From Bacteroidales bacterium (GTDB taxonomy: Bacteria > Bacteroidota > Bacteroidia > Bacteroidales > UBA4181): DNA of 9,183 nucleotides. The stretch spans positions 1 through 9,183 of the forward strand of contig JAISDP010000118.1 of NCBI GenBank assembly GCA_031264715.1, in the 5' to 3' direction. Positions 6,898 to 9,183 of this stretch are shown one piece after another (the first letter of the stretch is position 1; each line of letters begins with the position of its first letter). The notes beneath the pieces were generated by a model that had not been told where the DNA came from, searched no databases, and saw only the letters and a program-made list of their open reading frames with translations. A program made the position numbers and the translations under genes.

Positions 6898-9054
6898 TTA
6901 TGCGTTATCGTTTTCCATCGAATCGATGATCCTGATTTTTTCTTCCAGCTCCTTCATTTCGGTTTTTCCCTGCTCAATCATGCGCTGGACGTTGGCAATC
7001 ATGGTTTCGGAGTTTTTCGATTTAGAGAAGAACCCGATATTGTTTTCCCACACTACCAGGTCGCTCTGCAACTGCTGGTATCTGCGCATCAAGCGGTCGC
7101 GTTCCGAATCGAGCTTGCCGCGCGACTTGGGCGCCGACGCCATGTTTTCGACCTTGCTTTTGTAGTGCAGGCGGTTACGTTCGCTATCATCTAACCGCAG
7201 GGCGTCGTACTGCTTGTTGATGGCTTCACGGTATTCCTCCTGTATCTTCTTTTTATATTTGATGGGCACAAAGCCGATATCGCTCCATTGGCGCTGAAGT
7301 TCCTTCAATTGCTCGAAACTTTCCCCGGGATTCTTCGATTGTACGAAGTTCCTGATCTGATCGATCAACGCCTGCTTTGCTTTCAGGTTGTTGTCATATC
7401 CCGAATCGACCGACGAGTAATGTTTTGCCTTTTGCTCGAAAAAATAGTTGCAGGCCGCACGGAAGCGTTTCCAGATTGATTCGCGGTATTTCGACGGAAT
7501 GTTGCCTATTTCCTTCCATTTGTTCTGCAACCGGATGAATTCGTCGGTGGTTGTCTTCCATTCGGTACTGTCCTTGAGCGCTTCGGCCTGTACGCAAAGA
7601 TCCTGCTTCAGTTGCAGGTTATTATCCCGTACTTCCTTTTCCTGCCCCGCAAACTCGCGCTTCTGGTTGAAAAAGCTGTCGCACAATGCATGAAAACGCT
7701 TGAAAAGCTTGTGATTATCCTTTTTGTTGGTATACCCGATGGTATTCCACAATTTCTGTATTTCGACGATTTCCTGGGCGTTTTTCCTCCACTGATTCGA
7801 CGAGTTCATCGGTCGCTGGGCAATTTCCGCCACCTTCGCACACAGGGCTTCCTTGGCTTCCTTGTTTTTCTTGTGCGCTTCTTTCAGGTTTTCGAAATAT
7901 TCCTGGTGCTGCTTGTTGATTTGCGAAGAAACCGTCTTGAAGCGCTCCCAAATCTCTACGCGCATTTCCTGCGGCACGGGGCCTATCTCGCGCCATTGCT
8001 CGTGGAAGGTCTGTAATCTGTGGAAAGCGTTTACAACCGATGATTCGAGCAACAACGCTTCGGCTTTTTCGCACAGTTCGATCTTTGCTTCGAGGTTACG
8101 CTTGAAATCCAAATCGCGCAAGTCCCTGTTGATCTTGATGTAATCGTAGAATACTTCGACATAATGATGATAGGTATCCCACAGGTTTTTCACCTCCGTT
8201 TGAGGCACCAGTCCGACGGCGCGCCAGCGGTTCTGCAAATCCCTGAATTGCTGGAACGTTTCGCCGATTGACTCGGAACCACCGGTTAATTCCTTCAATT
8301 CGTCAATGATTTTGAGCTTTGCTTCGAGATTCTTTTGTTTCTCGGTCTCCATCTGCTCATTGTGGACATTGCGTATTTCGCGATACCTGTTTAGCAGGTT
8401 TTTCAGGATCAGTTCCTGCTCATCTTCTTCGTATACGTAGCTATCTTCGGCGCCGCCATTTTCGATATGTTCGGCGCGTTGCAGTTCTTCCTCGGCTTTC
8501 AGTTTCCGGTAAAACTGGAACTTGATCGCGTCTATTTCCGCACGGATGGTATCAATATCGCCCTTATCAAGCAATTGACGCAAATGCTCTACGATTTCCT
8601 TCCGGCTAAGGCCGGCATAATCCGCTTCTGTCTTGCCTGCGGGCTCCGATTCATCGTCTTCGTCGAAGTCGTCTTCGTCCGTATCTTCCTTGTCCCGACC
8701 GGGTTTTTCCTCCTCGATATTTTCTACTGCCGGAACAGTTTCAACAACAGCATCATGAACCTGTTCTTCCTCCGGAACAGGGTGATGATCATCGACTTCT
8801 TCCTTCTCAACATCGGGTTGTCCGACTGCCGGAACAGCTTCATCAACGGTTGTTTCCTGTGTTTCATCTTCAATGTCGACACGACCGGTTTCGGCAATAG
8901 CTTCAACCTCCGGCTCTTCCACGGATGCAGGGTTGGCGTCATCTGTCTTGTCCAACGCGATTGATTTGTTTTCCACGTTTTGCAGATCGCCGGTTGATTG
9001 GGAATTGTCCTGGGGCATTTCGGCTCCGGGTTGCTCTTGGAGATGATTTGTCAT
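6898..9054 (-). CDS. Protein with acidic N-terminus and five DUF349 repeats
   Basis: This 718-residue protein is cytoplasmic by sequence: no signal peptide or membrane segment. Residues 1-140 are low-complexity and strongly acidic (Glu/Asp runs, Pro/Val spacers, ending DTDEDDFDEDDESEP) and are probably disordered. Residues 143-250 are predicted helical. Five DUF349 repeats follow, each marked by a W-x2-I/V-G core: RWRAVGLVP (276-284), QWREIGPVP (353-361), LWNTIG (435-440), KWKEIGNIP (512-520) and QWSDIGFVP (589-597). Core tryptophans are spaced 77, 82, 77 and 77 residues. Each repeat carries a FxQLxxLQxxW-type helix before the core and a long basic helix after it. The C-terminal 80 residues (about 640-715) are coiled-coil-like. 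DUF349 has no assigned function that I can state with confidence; the charged helical repeats suggest nucleic acid or protein binding. It precedes pyrG by 45 bp and starts at the ATG at 9054, behind a plausible promoter. Confidence 0.9.
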   Translation of the reverse strand: MTNHLQEQPGAEMPQDNSQSTGDLQNVENKSIALDKTDDANPASVEEPEVEAIAETGRVDIEDETQETTVDEAVPAVGQPDVEKEEVDDHHPVPEEEQVHDAVVETVPAVENIEEEKPGRDKEDTDEDDFDEDDESEPAGKTEADYAGLSRKEIVEHLRQLLDKGDIDTIRAEIDAIKFQFYRKLKAEEELQRAEHIENGGAEDSYVYEEDEQELILKNLLNRYREIRNVHNEQMETEKQKNLEAKLKIIDELKELTGGSESIGETFQQFRDLQNRWRAVGLVPQTEVKNLWDTYHHYVEVFYDYIKINRDLRDLDFKRNLEAKIELCEKAEALLLESSVVNAFHRLQTFHEQWREIGPVPQEMRVEIWERFKTVSSQINKQHQEYFENLKEAHKKNKEAKEALCAKVAEIAQRPMNSSNQWRKNAQEIVEIQKLWNTIGYTNKKDNHKLFKRFHALCDSFFNQKREFAGQEKEVRDNNLQLKQDLCVQAEALKDSTEWKTTTDEFIRLQNKWKEIGNIPSKYRESIWKRFRAACNYFFEQKAKHYSSVDSGYDNNLKAKQALIDQIRNFVQSKNPGESFEQLKELQRQWSDIGFVPIKYKKKIQEEYREAINKQYDALRLDDSERNRLHYKSKVENMASAPKSRGKLDSERDRLMRRYQQLQSDLVVWENNIGFFSKSKNSETMIANVQRMIEQGKTEMKELEEKIRIIDSMENDNA
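8726..8837 (-). repeat. Internal duplication in the acidic N-terminus of the DUF349 gene
   Basis: ACTGCCGGAACAG occurs at 8726-8738 and 8825-8837, exactly 99 bp (33 codons) apart and in frame. The copies encode the VPAV of TVPAVEN and AVPAVGQ (residues 106-112 and 73-79), and TTCAwCAAC follows both copies (plus strand). A shorter copy of the core, TCCGGAACAG, lies between them at 8771-8780. This suggests that the acidic tail grew by duplication of a short unit. Confidence 0.5.
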
Positions 9055-9091
9055 GACCTGTTACATCAAAAAATTAAACTTTTTAAGCCCA

Positions 9092-9123
9092 CGAAAATAG
9101 ACATTTAACTGCAAACCCTCAAA
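9092..9123 (-). promoter_or_regulatory. Candidate promoter for the DUF349-pyrG transcript
   Basis: On the minus strand, TTTG (9120-9123) is followed after exactly 20 bp by TATTTTCG (9092-9099). The Bacteroides sigma-ABfr consensus is TTTG, 19-21 bp, TAnnTTTG, so this matches in spacing and at all but one defined position of the -7 box. The transcript would start near 9086, giving a leader of about 30 nt before the ATG at 9054. Confidence 0.5.
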
Positions 9124-9131
9124 GATTTGCA
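9110..9131. repeat. Dyad overlapping the candidate -33 box
   Basis: TGCAAA (9110-9115) and TTTGCA (9126-9131) are perfect 6-bp inverted arms separated by 10 bp. They bracket the proposed -33 TTTG, so a dimeric regulator bound here would cover the promoter. Operator function is inferred from position only. Confidence 0.35.
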
Positions 9132-9135
9132 AAAA

Positions 9136-9159
9136 AATGTTTTTATCGAATGTTTTTAT
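9136..9159. repeat. Perfect 11-bp direct repeat, 13-bp period, upstream of promoter
   Basis: AATGTTTTTAT occurs at 9136-9146 and again at 9149-9159, separated by CG. It lies just upstream of the candidate promoter and dyad. It could be tandem activator sites or an AT-rich upstream promoter element. The rest of 9160-9183 shows nothing I recognise and the upstream gene is out of the window. Confidence 0.5.
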
Positions 9160-9183
9160 ATGACCGTAAATTACTTGTTTAGA

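Noticed and set aside
8760..8781. Inverted repeat CCTGTTC / GAACAGG inside the DUF349 gene
   Set aside because: It lies in the low-complexity acidic coding region and follows from repeated Glu/Pro/Val codons; no regulatory role is suggested.
1..9183. CRISPR array, tRNA, rRNA, insertion sequence, phage or toxin-antitoxin genes
   Set aside because: I looked for regularly spaced repeats, transposase or integrase motifs, RNA gene signatures and small paired ORFs and saw none; the non-coding gaps are all under about 170 bp.

Overview
The window reads as a chromosomal segment of a Bacteroidota, probably Bacteroidales. The evidence is: a YidC of 630 residues with a large periplasmic domain and a basic tail; a multi-repeat DUF349 protein; a FabG ending in a VCGGMNT-type C-terminus; an acidic-tailed lipoprotein signal peptide; and intergenic sequences resembling the Bacteroides TTTG / TAnnTTTG promoter. 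The genus cannot be fixed from the sequence alone.

Every convincing gene lies on the minus strand, so the biological order runs from the right end of the window to the left. (1) 9054-6898 encodes a 718-residue protein with an acidic N-terminus and five DUF349 repeats, preceded by a plausible promoter with a dyad and a perfect 11-bp direct repeat upstream. (2) 6852-5233 is pyrG (CTP synthase), starting at GTG. (3) After a GC-rich spacer with an inverted repeat, 5130-3238 is yidC (membrane protein insertase). (4) 3168-2422 is fabG (3-oxoacyl-ACP reductase). (5) 2394-2035 is a small FabZ-like hotdog protein with His in place of the catalytic Glu. (6) 1965-1564 is a SRPBCC/START-like protein. (7) After about 170 bp of non-coding DNA with a 12-bp palindrome, 1394 to the left edge is the first 464 codons of a beta-propeller-like lipoprotein that runs out of the window.

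Genes 1 to 6 are co-directional with gaps of 27 to 102 bp and could form one or two transcripts. The themes are nucleotide supply (CTP, needed for RNA and phospholipid synthesis), membrane protein insertion and acyl-chain chemistry. The lipoprotein looks like a separate unit with its own leader.

Most of the window is ordinary housekeeping sequence, and I saw no CRISPR array, tRNA, rRNA, insertion sequence or phage gene. The points most worth a second look are the hotdog protein lacking the usual acidic catalytic residue, the fabG/hotdog/SRPBCC trio behind yidC, the symmetric elements upstream of the lipoprotein and DUF349 genes, and the repeat-like spacer between pyrG and yidC.
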